A program made the translations under genes and the position numbers. From NCBI GenBank assembly GCA_029262175.1, contig JAJCZV010000073.1, forward strand, positions 1 through 64,000: a stretch of DNA of 64,000 nt, read 5' to 3'. The DNA is from Gemmatimonadota bacterium. Lineage in GTDB: Bacteria; Gemmatimonadota; Gemmatimonadetes; Palauibacterales; Palauibacteraceae. Below the pieces are notes generated by a model. The model worked only from the letters and a program-made list of their open reading frames with translations. It had not been told where the DNA came from and searched no databases. Shown piece by piece: positions 1 to 9,909 of the stretch. The stretch's first letter is position 1. Every line of letters starts with the position of its first letter.

Positions 1-771
1 ACCGTTTACCGAGCCGCCGATCAGCTCGTCGCCTTCCCCCTTCTCGATCGGCTGGCTCTCTCCCGTAAGGGCCGCCTGGTTCACGGAGGTTCGGCCTTCG
101 ACGATCATGCCGTCCACCGGCACCTTCTCACCGGGCTTCACGAGCACCCGATCTCCGCGCTCTAGGTGCTCGACCAGGATCTCTTCGGTCGAGCCGTCTT
201 CGCGAAGTCGGTGGGCCTCGGCCGGCATCAGCTGAACCAACTTCTCGAGCGCTCGGGACGCGCCCATGACAGATCGCATCTCGATCCAGTGGCCGAGCAG
301 CATGACCGCGATCAGCGTGGCGAGTTCCCAGAAGAACACGTCACCCGGAACGCCGAACACGACCGCAGCCGAGTAGACATAGGCGACCGTGATCGCGAGA
401 CCGATCAGCGTCATCATGCCGGGCTTGCGATCTCCCAACTCCTCGACCAGACCCTTCAGGAAGGGCCACCCGCCGTAGAAGTAGACCAGGCTGGCGAGTA
501 CGAACTGAACCAGCGAGTCGCCGGGGAACGACAGTGCCTCTTCCAGACCGAGCACACCCTGGATGAGAGGAGCGAGCACGAGGATCGGGATCGTCAGGAG
601 AAGGGTCACCCAAAAGCGGCGGCGGAAATCGCGCACCATGTGCTGGTGGTGGTCGTGATGGCCGGCGTGCTTCGAAACGGTCTTCGGTCCGTCGCCGGGT
701 TCGTGTCGGTCTTGCGAGTGCGACTCGTTCACCACGCGGGAGTGGGCGCGGTGGTCCTCGTGGTCATGCAT
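1..771 (-). CDS. Heavy-metal (copper) translocating P-type ATPase, CopB-like, C-terminus beyond left edge
   Basis: Reverse-strand translation begins MHDHEDHRAHSR (His-rich N-terminus) and contains VKPGEKVPVDGMIVEGRTSVNQAALTGESQPIEKGEGDELIGGSVNG, typical of P1B ATPase actuator domain; runs off window start. Confidence 0.88.
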   Translation of the reverse strand, partial: MHDHEDHRAHSRVVNESHSQDRHEPGDGPKTVSKHAGHHDHHQHMVRDFRRRFWVTLLLTIPILVLAPLIQGVLGLEEALSFPGDSLVQFVLASLVYFYGGWPFLKGLVEELGDRKPGMMTLIGLAITVAYVYSAAVVFGVPGDVFFWELATLIAVMLLGHWIEMRSVMGASRALEKLVQLMPAEAHRLREDGSTEEILVEHLERGDRVLVKPGEKVPVDGMIVEGRTSVNQAALTGESQPIEKGEGDELIGGSVNG

Positions 772-1255
772 GTCGGATATCCCTGGCGTATCAGTCCGTC
801 ACTCGACGACGTTTGTCGACAAGCGGCGCTGGAGAGCGTTGAAGATCGGGACAAGGGGGGCTCCGGCATAGACGCCGCATAGAACCGACTCTCCGAGCCC
901 CAAAGCAAACGATCCCGCAGTCAGCCGACGAAAACCGGGAAGCACGGTTCAGTCGGGCTAGTCCTTCCTTCACCTAGCTGGCCCGCCGATTTGCCCGAGG
1001 CGCGGAATCGCGCAAGACAAGTTTTCGGCCATGGGACACAACGCCCCGCTAGGGTGACAACTCGACCCACTTCATCCTCTCCAGCTGAGCCCCGCATATC
1101 TGTAAGTCGTTTTGCTAAATGCGTTTACCAGATTGTGTGAATACCCGTACGGCGCTTGCAATCAGGGGGCTCGTACGTCCGAACAGGCTACGCCGCGCGG
1201 AGCCCGGATAACTCCGCAACCTCGCGACGACGGTCATAAAGAGAGGCAGGGAGTC

Positions 1256-2077
1256 GTGAGAAATCTGAGAGTTACTACACTATTATTCGGTGCAGCCCTG
1301 ATAGGGGCGTGCGCTGGTTCCGACAACCCCACGGCGCTTGCCGACCTCGATCCGCAGTCGGAGTTCGAGTTTTCAGTGATCGAGGTCGAGACGATGCACG
1401 CCGTGGAGATCACGGCCCGCGCCCGCGAAGGTGGGAGTCTCATGCAGCTGCGCAACGTGCAGATCGAGGTGCAGCCGCCCAACGGTCCCGCGCGGTTGGT
1501 AGGCCTCGCTGGAGATGAGCACGGCTACGCCGCCCACGTTCGCTTTTACGAACCCGGCGAACACCACCTTCACCTGCTTGGACAGCCCGAGCGGCACCAT
1601 CTCATGCGAGAGCTAGGTGAGCATGAGGTCGAGGTAGAAGCACAGCATCAAGTCCACGAAAATCACCGATTTGAACTCTCCGTCAGCCCGGCCCCGATCG
1701 TTGCCGGCGTCCCCGCGCGTATTCGACTACACGCCTGGGAGATCGAGCTTGATGGGACGCTCGGCCATGAAGCCGAGGGACTCGATCTTCATGCGACGCT
1801 TCACATGCCCGATGGGGTCGAGATACCGATCACATTGAACGAGGTCGAGCACGGCGAGTATAGCGTAGATCTGACGCTCCCAGCGGCTGGCTCCTACGAG
1901 CTCTCGGTGGAGGTCGAGGAGGGGGCAGGAGTCGCTCACTCCTTGGCAAGCGGCGATCCCGAGGAGGATGAACACGGCGAAGAGCACGCCGGGGTGGAGT
2001 TCGAGATCTACGTGCCATCACTCGGTGGCGTCGTCGTCGACGCACCCGCCGAAGAAGAGGACGGTCATGGCCACTAG
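1256..2077 (+). CDS. His-rich predicted lipoprotein (FixH/YtkA-like domain possible)
   Basis: GTG start, signal peptide with lipobox LIGAC; many His/Glu; stop overlaps next gene. Confidence 0.65.
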   Translation: MRNLRVTTLLFGAALIGACAGSDNPTALADLDPQSEFEFSVIEVETMHAVEITARAREGGSLMQLRNVQIEVQPPNGPARLVGLAGDEHGYAAHVRFYEPGEHHLHLLGQPERHHLMRELGEHEVEVEAQHQVHENHRFELSVSPAPIVAGVPARIRLHAWEIELDGTLGHEAEGLDLHATLHMPDGVEIPITLNEVEHGEYSVDLTLPAAGSYELSVEVEEGAGVAHSLASGDPEEDEHGEEHAGVEFEIYVPSLGGVVVDAPAEEEDGHGH

Positions 2078-3200
2078 GGATCGGAGACGCACCGGGCTGA
2101 CAACGCTTCTCGCCTTCTTCGCCGCCGTCTCTCCGCTAATGGCTCAGGATCCGCCGGCGGCAGAAGGCTCGGGGAACAGGCGAATAGTTCCGACCAACTC
2201 TTTCTTGGTGACCGGGTACGGCACGGTCGGTTACACGGCTCGTACGGTGGGGGAAAACATCAACGCCTTCACCGCGAGCTTCGCTCCGATCTTTCTCTTC
2301 CAATTCCAGGATCGGATCCTCTTCGAGGCGGAGTTCGAGTTCGAGCTGCAGGAGGGGGTCACGGAAACGGGGCTCGAGTACGCGCAGCTCGACTATATCG
2401 CTACCGACAACATCACCCTGACCGCCGGGAAATTCCTGGTTCCGTTCGGCGTCTTCGGCGAACGCCTCCACCCCACGTGGATCAACAAATTCCCTACATC
2501 ACCGCCTCTATACGGGCACCATGTGTCCGAGTTTGGCGTCTCACCGCTCATGCCCATCCTGTCAGATATCGGTGTAATGGGGCGGGCCACGGTGACCCCA
2601 GGACGCTGGCAACTCAGCCTCAATGCGTACGTGACTCAGGGTCCGTCGGTCGAAGGAGAGATCCACGAGCCTGTACCCGGCGAGTTCGAGGCGCCCGAGT
2701 TCGGATTTCCGGCGTCCTCCGCCGACAACAACGCGGGCAAGATGCCGGGCCTTCGGCTCGACATCGCTCTGCCCCCCTGGTTCGAGGTGAACGGCTCTTT
2801 CATAAACGGCGACTACGACGACGAGGGGGTCCTCGACTTCACGGGCTGGAACTTGGCTGCCGAGTTTCGGCACCGAGGCTTCGAGGCGCGGGGTGAGTAC
2901 ATGCAAGTGCGGCAGGAAATCGAGGCGCTGGAAGGCTTCCAAACGCTTCGGCGTCACGGGCTCTACACCCAAGCTTCCTACCGGAAGGGACCATGGGAGC
3001 CCGTGGTCCGCTGGACGCAGATCTTTGATGATCAATTCGACGGAGCCGTCGTGGCGGGGGGCGCTTGGCAAGCCGGTTTCGCGCTCGACTACTGGCTCAG
3101 CCCCTCGGTCGCATTGATGGCAGGCTACGAACTCAACCGCGAGAGCGGGATCGAACTCGACAACGACCGTCTCATCGTTCACCTGGCGTTCGGATACTAG
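2067..3200 (+). CDS. Outer-membrane porin-like beta-barrel protein
   Basis: Signal peptide (FFAAVSPLMAQ), alternating beta-barrel pattern, C-terminal aromatic (AFGY); overlaps previous gene by 11 bp. Confidence 0.7.
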   Translation: MATRDRRRTGLTTLLAFFAAVSPLMAQDPPAAEGSGNRRIVPTNSFLVTGYGTVGYTARTVGENINAFTASFAPIFLFQFQDRILFEAEFEFELQEGVTETGLEYAQLDYIATDNITLTAGKFLVPFGVFGERLHPTWINKFPTSPPLYGHHVSEFGVSPLMPILSDIGVMGRATVTPGRWQLSLNAYVTQGPSVEGEIHEPVPGEFEAPEFGFPASSADNNAGKMPGLRLDIALPPWFEVNGSFINGDYDDEGVLDFTGWNLAAEFRHRGFEARGEYMQVRQEIEALEGFQTLRRHGLYTQASYRKGPWEPVVRWTQIFDDQFDGAVVAGGAWQAGFALDYWLSPSVALMAGYELNRESGIELDNDRLIVHLAFGY

Positions 3201-3211
3201 AGGAGCAAGCC

Positions 3212-3883
3212 ATGAACAAGGCAATCGATAGAACTCCGGGCGCGAACCTGATCCGCGGCCTGGCGGCGTGTACGATCACCGCGCTGATCATAGCAAGTCC
3301 ACTGAGGGCACAGACGACCGAAGAAACCTCCGCGATGGCGCGTGGCGCTGCCGTGTACGGCAACATGTGCGGCCGCTGTCATAACCCGCGGTCACCGCTC
3401 GAGCGAGATGACCGGGACTGGGTGACCATCATCCAACACATGAGGATCCGTGGGAACCTGACCGGCGGGCAGGTGGAGAACGTGCTCGCCTTCCTGCAGG
3501 CGACGAACAACGACCCGAGCCGAGCCGTGAGGGTTGTCTCGACGACGGAGGCGACGGCTAGGCACATCGAAGCCTCCAATGAACCAATCTCGAGCGATCC
3601 CGCGCTCGCATCGCTGGGCGAAGCCCTCATGACTCAACGGGCCTGCATCGGTTGCCACATCGTCGGAGGGGGAGGTGGGAACGTGGGGCCGTCGCTAAAC
3701 GGAGTCACGGGTCGTCGGGACGTGCAGTACCTGCGTCAGAAGCTGATCGACCCGACCGTCGACAACGCCACGTCGATGATGCCGAACCTGAGTCTGACGG
3801 CGGATGAGATAGAGGCGATCCTGACGTTCCTAGCTACGCTAGGGGACGAAAACGAGTCGGCAACGTCCTCGGGCGGTCGATAA
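3212..3883 (+). CDS. c-type cytochrome, two CXXCH motifs
   Basis: Signal peptide plus CGRCH and CIGCH heme motifs. Confidence 0.85.
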   Translation: MNKAIDRTPGANLIRGLAACTITALIIASPLRAQTTEETSAMARGAAVYGNMCGRCHNPRSPLERDDRDWVTIIQHMRIRGNLTGGQVENVLAFLQATNNDPSRAVRVVSTTEATARHIEASNEPISSDPALASLGEALMTQRACIGCHIVGGGGGNVGPSLNGVTGRRDVQYLRQKLIDPTVDNATSMMPNLSLTADEIEAILTFLATLGDENESATSSGGR

Positions 3884-3899
3884 TACTTGACGATGACGG

Positions 3900-3930
3900 A
3901 ACGCGGGGTGGAAAGGACCACCCCGCGTTT
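3900..3930. terminator. Bidirectional hairpin terminator between convergent genes
   Basis: aacgcggggtgg-aaagga-ccaccccgcgttt: 12-bp perfect stem between stops at 3883(+) and 3936(-). Confidence 0.7.
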
Positions 3931-3935
3931 CTACA

Positions 3936-4421
3936 TCAGCTCCGCGGTCGGTTCGCCGTCTGCATATGCCGTACGACCCAGCGGTCGTCACGCCGCTCGA
4001 ACACTGCGGTTCCCCGCCCCACACGATCGATCTCGCGACCTCCTGACTTGACCTTGAGGTCGTATTCGAAGAGAGCCCACGCCATGTCCCCTGCCACTTG
4101 CACTTCGATGTCATGCGGCACGTACGAGAATTCCTCGAACTCCTCGAGCTCCGGCTTGAGGTGATGATCTCGGTACTCCGACCAGCCTCGATCGAGTCCG
4201 GCTCCCTCGACGATGGTCAAGTCGTCACCGGCGTATAGCTCGTCGAGCGCCGCGAAGTCTCCCGACTCGGTCGCTGCGAAGACGGCCTCGAGAGCCGCGG
4301 CCACGTCCTGCTCGGAACCCTCGGCGTGGCCTTCTTCGTGCTGGTGCTGCTGAGCGGCTGCCGGCCCGATCCAGATGAGCGCGGCCGCGACCGCCGGTAC
4401 GACGATGCGTTGCAGTTTCAT
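3936..4421 (-). CDS. SnoaL-like/DUF4440 (NTF2 fold) secreted protein
   Basis: Signal peptide then EQDVAAALEAVFAATESGDFAALDELYAGDDLTIVEGAG...WVVRHMQTANRP. Confidence 0.7.
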   Translation of the reverse strand: MKLQRIVVPAVAAALIWIGPAAAQQHQHEEGHAEGSEQDVAAALEAVFAATESGDFAALDELYAGDDLTIVEGAGLDRGWSEYRDHHLKPELEEFEEFSYVPHDIEVQVAGDMAWALFEYDLKVKSGGREIDRVGRGTAVFERRDDRWVVRHMQTANRPRS

Positions 4422-4494
4422 GTTTGTCTCTCTCTCGTAGCTGGCCAAGGACGCGTCGAAGTTTCGCGCGACCTGACGTGACGTGTCCGAAGAA

Positions 4495-5106
4495 TCAAAG
4501 AGCCTTCTGGCGCCGACCGAGACCGATCCCCAGTCCGCCCGCCGCACCGATAATGAGGCCGATCGCGCCCCATTCGACGCCGTTTCGGTCGCGTGCGATC
4601 GAGATCTCGTCCGCACGCGCCTGATGCTCTTCCATGTTGTCCATGGATGTGGCGTCCATCTCGGAGTGCTCCTCCGCGGCCATCGGCAGCGCCGCGGCGA
4701 GCGTTACATCGAGTCGCGCAATGACGTCTCCATCGGACGCGATCGCGACCACCTGATATGCGCCCGGTCGGACATCGCCTGGGATGGCGATGTCCAGCGC
4801 GAACCGGCCGTCGCCATCGGACTTCGCCGCTCCGAGGTCGTATTCGTTGAGGGCGCCCAAGAGCTGGAGGGCGTAAGTGCCGTTCTCCCCGAATTGAGAG
4901 CCGCGTAGCGCAATCGCTCCGCCGGCGTTGGCGCTGGCCCTCTCGCTCTCGAGTACCGCTTCTGGGTGTGCCGCCTCTAGGACGTTGCCCAACACCGGAA
5001 AGACGGTCGCGAAGAGCATTATCCCAACGGCCGCGAGCGTGAGCCCGGCGTCCGCGCCGCGGTTGAACAGTTCCGACCGTCGGCCGAGTGTCGTTGTCTT
5101 TTTCAT
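4495..5106 (-). CDS. Membrane-anchored protein of unknown function in multicopper oxidase/cytochrome b operon
   Basis: N-terminal and C-terminal hydrophobic segments, Met/His-containing linker; preceded by aggagg-type RBS. Confidence 0.6.
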   Translation of the reverse strand: MKKTTTLGRRSELFNRGADAGLTLAAVGIMLFATVFPVLGNVLEAAHPEAVLESERASANAGGAIALRGSQFGENGTYALQLLGALNEYDLGAAKSDGDGRFALDIAIPGDVRPGAYQVVAIASDGDVIARLDVTLAAALPMAAEEHSEMDATSMDNMEEHQARADEISIARDRNGVEWGAIGLIIGAAGGLGIGLGRRQKAL

Positions 5107-5147
5107 GGGTTCCTCCCGTAGAAACTGGTGCGAGTTGAATCCGTCGT

Positions 5148-6182
5148 TTACATACCGATATGCTGCTGTGTCGGCCCGAAGGCCGCGAAGAGCGAAAGCG
5201 CGAGCACGGCCAGGCCGATCGCCGCTCCGACCCACGCCACGATTTGACGCCCGCCGTCACTACGATCCGCGAGCGGCACGAGCGCAAGAAAGCCGAAGAT
5301 CACCGCCGGACCCAGTACCATACCCCAGGCGCCAAGCAGGTTCTCCAAGCCGTATACCCACAGCACCGGCCACATGGGCTTGGTCATCTCCACGCCACCT
5401 ACAGGCGGGTAGCCCAACCCTTCGGGCACGAAGAGCGCCAGGAGCCCGACCAAGGCAAAAGCCAGCAGACTGACCGAGCCCAGTCGCATTGCGTGTCGTC
5501 TGAAGACGCTGGTCTCGCCGGGTTCCGCATGGATCCCGAGATGCCGAATCAGCCAAAAATGCAGTGCCATCAACCCGAAGAGAGCGAACGGCAGAACGCT
5601 CGTGTGTAAGCTGAAGATCCGTGAAAGAAGCGTCGTGCTGCGCGTGAAGCCCTCGGTGAAGAACGCTCCGATGGCACCGGTGAGGTTCCCGCCGGCGACG
5701 AAGTGTGCCAGAGCCTCGAATCCTTCTTGGTCGTAGCGGAGCGCCGTGCCCGTCACGAGGAGGAGAAACAGCAACGCAGCCATGGCAACGCCCGCCCACC
5801 ACGTCACCTCGCGCGGCTTGCGATACGATCGACGCCAGAACACGTAGATCAAGTGCATCGTTACCGTGAGCACGACGGCACCCGCCGACCAGTAGTGGAG
5901 ACTACGGACCCAATCACCTAAAGGTGCGCGAGTGATCAAGTACAAGACACTGTCGTGCGCTCCCGTGGGCGTGGGGTTGTAGAACTGACCCATGTAGATG
6001 CCGGTGAGGACGAGCACGACGATGAACGACGCGGTGAGTCCGCCCAGCATGTACATCCAGCGGTTGGCAGCGCTGGGAATCGCGTAGTCCAGCGACGGCA
6101 GAGCTAGCCGCTCCTCGATCCAGGGAGTGCCGTCCCGCGTGACTGCGTCACCCTTGCGATCGTGTGATTCGCTTTCAGCCAT
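5148..6182 (-). CDS. Cytochrome b (N-terminal, bc/b6-type) family protein
   Basis: Paired His heme ligands in LHYWSAGAVVLTVTMHL and LHTSVLPFALFGLMALHFWLIRHLG; multiple TM helices. Confidence 0.9.
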   Translation of the reverse strand: MAESESHDRKGDAVTRDGTPWIEERLALPSLDYAIPSAANRWMYMLGGLTASFIVVLVLTGIYMGQFYNPTPTGAHDSVLYLITRAPLGDWVRSLHYWSAGAVVLTVTMHLIYVFWRRSYRKPREVTWWAGVAMAALLFLLLVTGTALRYDQEGFEALAHFVAGGNLTGAIGAFFTEGFTRSTTLLSRIFSLHTSVLPFALFGLMALHFWLIRHLGIHAEPGETSVFRRHAMRLGSVSLLAFALVGLLALFVPEGLGYPPVGGVEMTKPMWPVLWVYGLENLLGAWGMVLGPAVIFGFLALVPLADRSDGGRQIVAWVGAAIGLAVLALSLFAAFGPTQQHIGM

Positions 6183-6287
6183 CGATCGGATCCTCCCGGG
6201 CGCTAGCCCGAATTCGTGCGAACTCGAACGTCCTGGTCGCCCTCGCCGGCATCTCGAAGTCGGCGGCCGACGACCGCGGACGTACGA

Positions 6288-7055
6288 TCAAAACCAAAAC
6301 CTGATACCGCCGACGAGCGAGAAGTCGCTCGCTTCTGCCCCCTCTGCTCGCGCGAAGTCGGCCGTCTCGCCGACTCTGCGCGTCCAGGAAATACCGATGT
6401 AGGGCGCGAACTCGCGTTTCAACTCGTACCTCAGCCGCCAGCCCAACTCAAAATCGTTCAGGCCCGAGCCGACACCGAACTCCGGCACTTCTTGGACGGC
6501 CGCATTGATCTCGAATCGTGGCTGAAAGATCAGGCGTTGGCCGACGAACAAGTCGTAGGTCGAAGTCGCGCGCAGCGACACATCGCCCTGGTGACTCACG
6601 AAGAGCGCCGCTTCGATGTCGAACCAGTAAGGGGCCAAGCCTTCCACGCCCACCGCCAGCAAGCCGCGCATTCGATCCACTTCCCCACCGTAGACCCCGT
6701 CTACGCGCACACCCGCCTGGAAGTCCCAGAAGGCCGAGATCAACCGACTGTAGAGGGCTTGAACTTCGACATCTCCAGAGCCGTCACGGGTAAGTTGTTC
6801 GCCTTCCGTTTTGAACCAGAGCTTGTTGAAATCGCCGCCGACCCAGCCTTCCGCATCCCAGCGGATCGGATCCGCGTCCCCGCTTCGGAATTCCAGTTGG
6901 TCGACGAGCACGAACGTGTAGATCTTGCTGTCGTGAACCTGGGCGGCAAGCTGGCTTCCGTAGAAGAGCGACAGGCCCGCAGCCACGAGGACAGCGCAAA
7001 TGACCCGCGCAGGATACGCGCCGCACACGATGGTTTTGCCCGAGAGTCGCCTCAC
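6288..7055 (-). CDS. copB: Copper resistance protein CopB-like outer-membrane protein
   Basis: Matches CopB pattern (VLVDQLEFRSGDADPIRWDAEGWVGGDFNKLWFKTEGE... C-terminal F); 3' of multicopper oxidase with overlapping start/stop. Confidence 0.88.
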   Translation of the reverse strand: MRRLSGKTIVCGAYPARVICAVLVAAGLSLFYGSQLAAQVHDSKIYTFVLVDQLEFRSGDADPIRWDAEGWVGGDFNKLWFKTEGEQLTRDGSGDVEVQALYSRLISAFWDFQAGVRVDGVYGGEVDRMRGLLAVGVEGLAPYWFDIEAALFVSHQGDVSLRATSTYDLFVGQRLIFQPRFEINAAVQEVPEFGVGSGLNDFELGWRLRYELKREFAPYIGISWTRRVGETADFARAEGAEASDFSLVGGIRFWF

Positions 7056-8833
7056 TCCTGCACCGCCCGATCGACGACTTCAACGACCCGAAACATGCCG
7101 CTGTCCATGTGATAGAGGATGTGGCAATGCATCGCCCATTTGCCCAACGCATCGGCCGTCACGAGCACCGACAGTCGTTCGGCCGGCTTGACGTTGACCG
7201 TGTGCTTGCGGGGCCTGTGCATCCCCGCCCCGTTCTCGAGCTCCATCCACATCCCGTGGAGGTGGATCGGGTGCTCCATCATCGTGTCGTTGACGAAAGT
7301 GAGGCGCAGACGCTCGCCGTACTCGAACTCGATCGGCGTCTTGGCCTGCGAAAATTTCTTGCCGTCGAACGACCACATGTATCGTTCCATGTTGCCGGTC
7401 AAATGAAGTTCGACCTCGCGACCGGGCTCGCGGTGATCATGGATCGGGTTTACGCCCTTGAGATCGGTATAGAGGAGTACCCGATGCTCGGCGTCTTCGA
7501 GGCCGACACCGGGTTCGTGTAGTCGGCTGCGCGACATCTCGGCGACAGAGGAGTTGCCGGGGCCATGACGATCGGGACCGTGGGCAACGGGCTCGGAGGA
7601 GGGCCCCATGGACGCATCCTCTTCCATTCCAGGCATCGGCATGGCGTGGCCCGCGTGAGCCGCGGCTTCTTCGGACGTTTCCATTGCGGCACTGGACATG
7701 TCCATCTCCATGCCGGACATATCCATCCCCATGTCTGCCATGGTTCGTACCGGACGAGGTCGACGTTCGGGCAGCGGCGCGCTCATCCCCTCTTGCGGCG
7801 CTAGCGTGCCACTGGCATAGCCGCTCCGATCCATCGTCTCGGCAAAGAGCGTGTAGGCGCGGTCCTCGGTCGGCCGGACAATCACGTCATACGTCTCGGC
7901 AATGGCGATACGAAACTCGTCGACGGTCACGGGTTGGACGTTCTGACCGTCCGCCTGGACGACCGTCATATCGAGTCCGGGGATCCGTACGTCGAAGTAG
8001 GTAGCGGCGCCCGCGTTGATGAAGCGCAACCGGACTCTTTCGCCCGGCACAAACAACCCGGTCCAGTTCGCTGTGGGCGGCATCCCATTGATCAAGTATG
8101 TGTAGGTATGGCCGGTCACGTCGGCGATGTCGGTGGCGTCCATTCGCATGGCACCCCAGCGCAGGCGCTCGGACGTAGCTGCTCCGAGGCCACGGTCGCC
8201 CGTATCGCTGAAAAAGTCGCCGACGGTTCGACGCTGGAAGTTGTAGTAGCCGCCCATTTTCTTGAGCTTGGCGAGGATGCCGTTGGGATCGGCGAACGTC
8301 CAGTCGCCTAACACGACTACGTACTCGCGATCATACTCGACCGGATCGGAATCGGCGGGATCGATGATCAGGGGTCCGTAGACACCGGTCTGCTCCTGGA
8401 AGCCGGAGTGGCTGTGATACCAGTATGTCCCGCTCTGACCCAACTCGAACTGATACGTGAAGGTCTCGCCAGCGGGGATGCCGTCGAACGACACGCCGGG
8501 GACTCCGTCCATGTGAGGGGGAAGCAGGATGCCATGCCAATGGATCGAGGTATCCTCGTCCAGCTCGTTGGTTACCCGCAGCGTGGCCGTGTCGCCCTCA
8601 CGAAATCGAAGCAAAGGCCCAGGCACGCTGCCGTTGATCGCCGTCGCGCGCGCGATGTCATTGCCCAACGCGATGTCAGCGGCGCCAATCGTCAGATCGT
8701 ACTCACCCCGCGTCGCCGCTCCGAGGTACGGTCGTGACATCGGCCACATTGCGTAGGCCGGCAGAACGCGCCCGAGTCCCAGGGCGGCGCTCAACGCGGC
8801 CGACTGTCCGAGAAACCGCCGTCTATTGATCAA
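7052..8833 (-). CDS. copA: Multicopper oxidase, CopA family, Tat-secreted
   Basis: Twin-Arg RRRFLG; HWHG, HSH, HPIHLHGM, HCHILYHMD copper motifs; Met-rich segment MADMGMDMSGMEMDM; TTG start. Confidence 0.93.
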   Translation of the reverse strand: MINRRRFLGQSAALSAALGLGRVLPAYAMWPMSRPYLGAATRGEYDLTIGAADIALGNDIARATAINGSVPGPLLRFREGDTATLRVTNELDEDTSIHWHGILLPPHMDGVPGVSFDGIPAGETFTYQFELGQSGTYWYHSHSGFQEQTGVYGPLIIDPADSDPVEYDREYVVVLGDWTFADPNGILAKLKKMGGYYNFQRRTVGDFFSDTGDRGLGAATSERLRWGAMRMDATDIADVTGHTYTYLINGMPPTANWTGLFVPGERVRLRFINAGAATYFDVRIPGLDMTVVQADGQNVQPVTVDEFRIAIAETYDVIVRPTEDRAYTLFAETMDRSGYASGTLAPQEGMSAPLPERRPRPVRTMADMGMDMSGMEMDMSSAAMETSEEAAAHAGHAMPMPGMEEDASMGPSSEPVAHGPDRHGPGNSSVAEMSRSRLHEPGVGLEDAEHRVLLYTDLKGVNPIHDHREPGREVELHLTGNMERYMWSFDGKKFSQAKTPIEFEYGERLRLTFVNDTMMEHPIHLHGMWMELENGAGMHRPRKHTVNVKPAERLSVLVTADALGKWAMHCHILYHMDSGMFRVVEVVDRAVQE

Positions 8834-8904
8834 CTCATGTCCTTTTTTTTTGTCATTCGCCCACCGCGCGGGCGGGTAATTCGACCGAACATGGCCGATG
8901 CGTC

Positions 8905-8943
8905 CTGAACCGATACTTAAGGTGACGTTAAGACGCCTTCATA
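8905..8943 (-). promoter_or_regulatory. 11-bp-phased repeat element upstream of multicopper oxidase
   Basis: minus strand TATGAA-GGCGT-CTTAAC-GTCAC-CTTAAG-TATCG-GTTCAG, 71 bp before start. Confidence 0.6.
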
Positions 8944-9351
8944 ACGCCGGGCCAGCTATGGGCGCCGGAGGCTGGCTCGCGTGTGAAATCGATACTGATA
9001 GAAGGACGAGCCGGCCCGAACAGCGTCGCGAAGTCCCACCCGTCGGATAGCCGCGCTGTTCGATCGGAGCGACAAACTAGATGATCGGCCGTTCGATCGA
9101 GATCGAAGACGGCGTTGGCGGGGGTTCTGTCTTCGTGATCAGGCTCCTGGCCGCCGAAGCGGCTTAGGCTCGGTCCGCGCGGAAGCCAGATCCCTCGACC
9201 CGGGCATCTTTTCTGGCGTCAGGTGCGGCAAGGACGAGGTTCGTAGACGCGACTCTTGTGTGACGTAGGAACGCAGTGCGACTGTGGCTACATGGCGGCT
9301 AGCGCAAGACAAGTGTGAAAGACCTCACAGGCTCGGAAAGAGGAGCGTTCC

Positions 9352-9498
9352 ATGAAAGTGACAGATCCGGTTTGCGGCATGTCGTTCGATCAGGAAGACG
9401 CCGTCGCGACGGTCGAGCACGAGGGGACCGAGTATCACTTTTGCTCGAGCGACTGCAAAGAAGAGTTCCAGGAAAATCCAGCAGACTACGCTGACTGA
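9352..9498 (+). CDS. YHS-domain metal-binding small protein
   Basis: Translated by eye: MKVTDPVCGMSFDQEDAVATVEHEGTEYHFCSSDCKEEFQENPADYAD*; RBS gaggagc. Confidence 0.88.
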   Translation: MKVTDPVCGMSFDQEDAVATVEHEGTEYHFCSSDCKEEFQENPADYAD

Positions 9499-9555
9499 GC
9501 ACGCGGCTCTCGTTAAAGGGCGCCGGGTCACTAGTACCTCTATGAGCGCGCTGAC

Positions 9556-9909
9556 GTGATCACGGCTGGCGCCCTTCTCATGGTAGTCGGTACCACGACC
9601 ATCGCCCTGCTCGTGCTCCGCTGGGTCGGCGGGGCGGTGCGCCGTGAAACCATTCCCGAGCCCCAGCGTTTGCCTTTTCTCGGCGGCAATCCACCGACGA
9701 CGCATGCCTGGAGCCGCTACCACATCCGGTACTACGCCATGGCCCTTCTCTTCTTGGCTTTCGACATGGAGATGGTGTTCATGTATCCGTGGGCCGTGGT
9801 CTTCGTCAGAGAGGGGACGGTCGCGCTGGTCGAGATGCTCATGTTCATCGTGATTCTCCTCCTCGGGATTCTCTACGCCTGGCGCGAGGGAGCCCTCGAG
9901 TGGGCGTGA
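9556..9909 (+). CDS. nuoA: NADH-quinone oxidoreductase subunit A-like
   Basis: PFLGGNPP...WSRYHIRYYAMALLFLAFDMEMVFMYPWAVVF is the NuoA signature. Confidence 0.9.
   Translation: MITAGALLMVVGTTTIALLVLRWVGGAVRRETIPEPQRLPFLGGNPPTTHAWSRYHIRYYAMALLFLAFDMEMVFMYPWAVVFVREGTVALVEMLMFIVILLLGILYAWREGALEWA

Noticed and set aside
166-882. Long antisense ORFs in the ORF track (e.g. 166-882 +, 13578-14273 -, 13922-15214 +, 9325-10080 -)
   Set aside because: High-GC shadow frames opposite or out of frame with well-supported genes; Arg/Pro/His-rich low-complexity translations
8843-8851. T9 homopolymer 5' of the multicopper oxidase as a phase-variation switch
   Set aside because: Lies upstream of the TTG start in the leader, single tract, no evidence of length variation
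9311-9330. TGAAAGACCTCACAG before the YHS gene at 9352 as another copy of the element
   Set aside because: Half-site spacing is off by one base and it sits too close to the start codon
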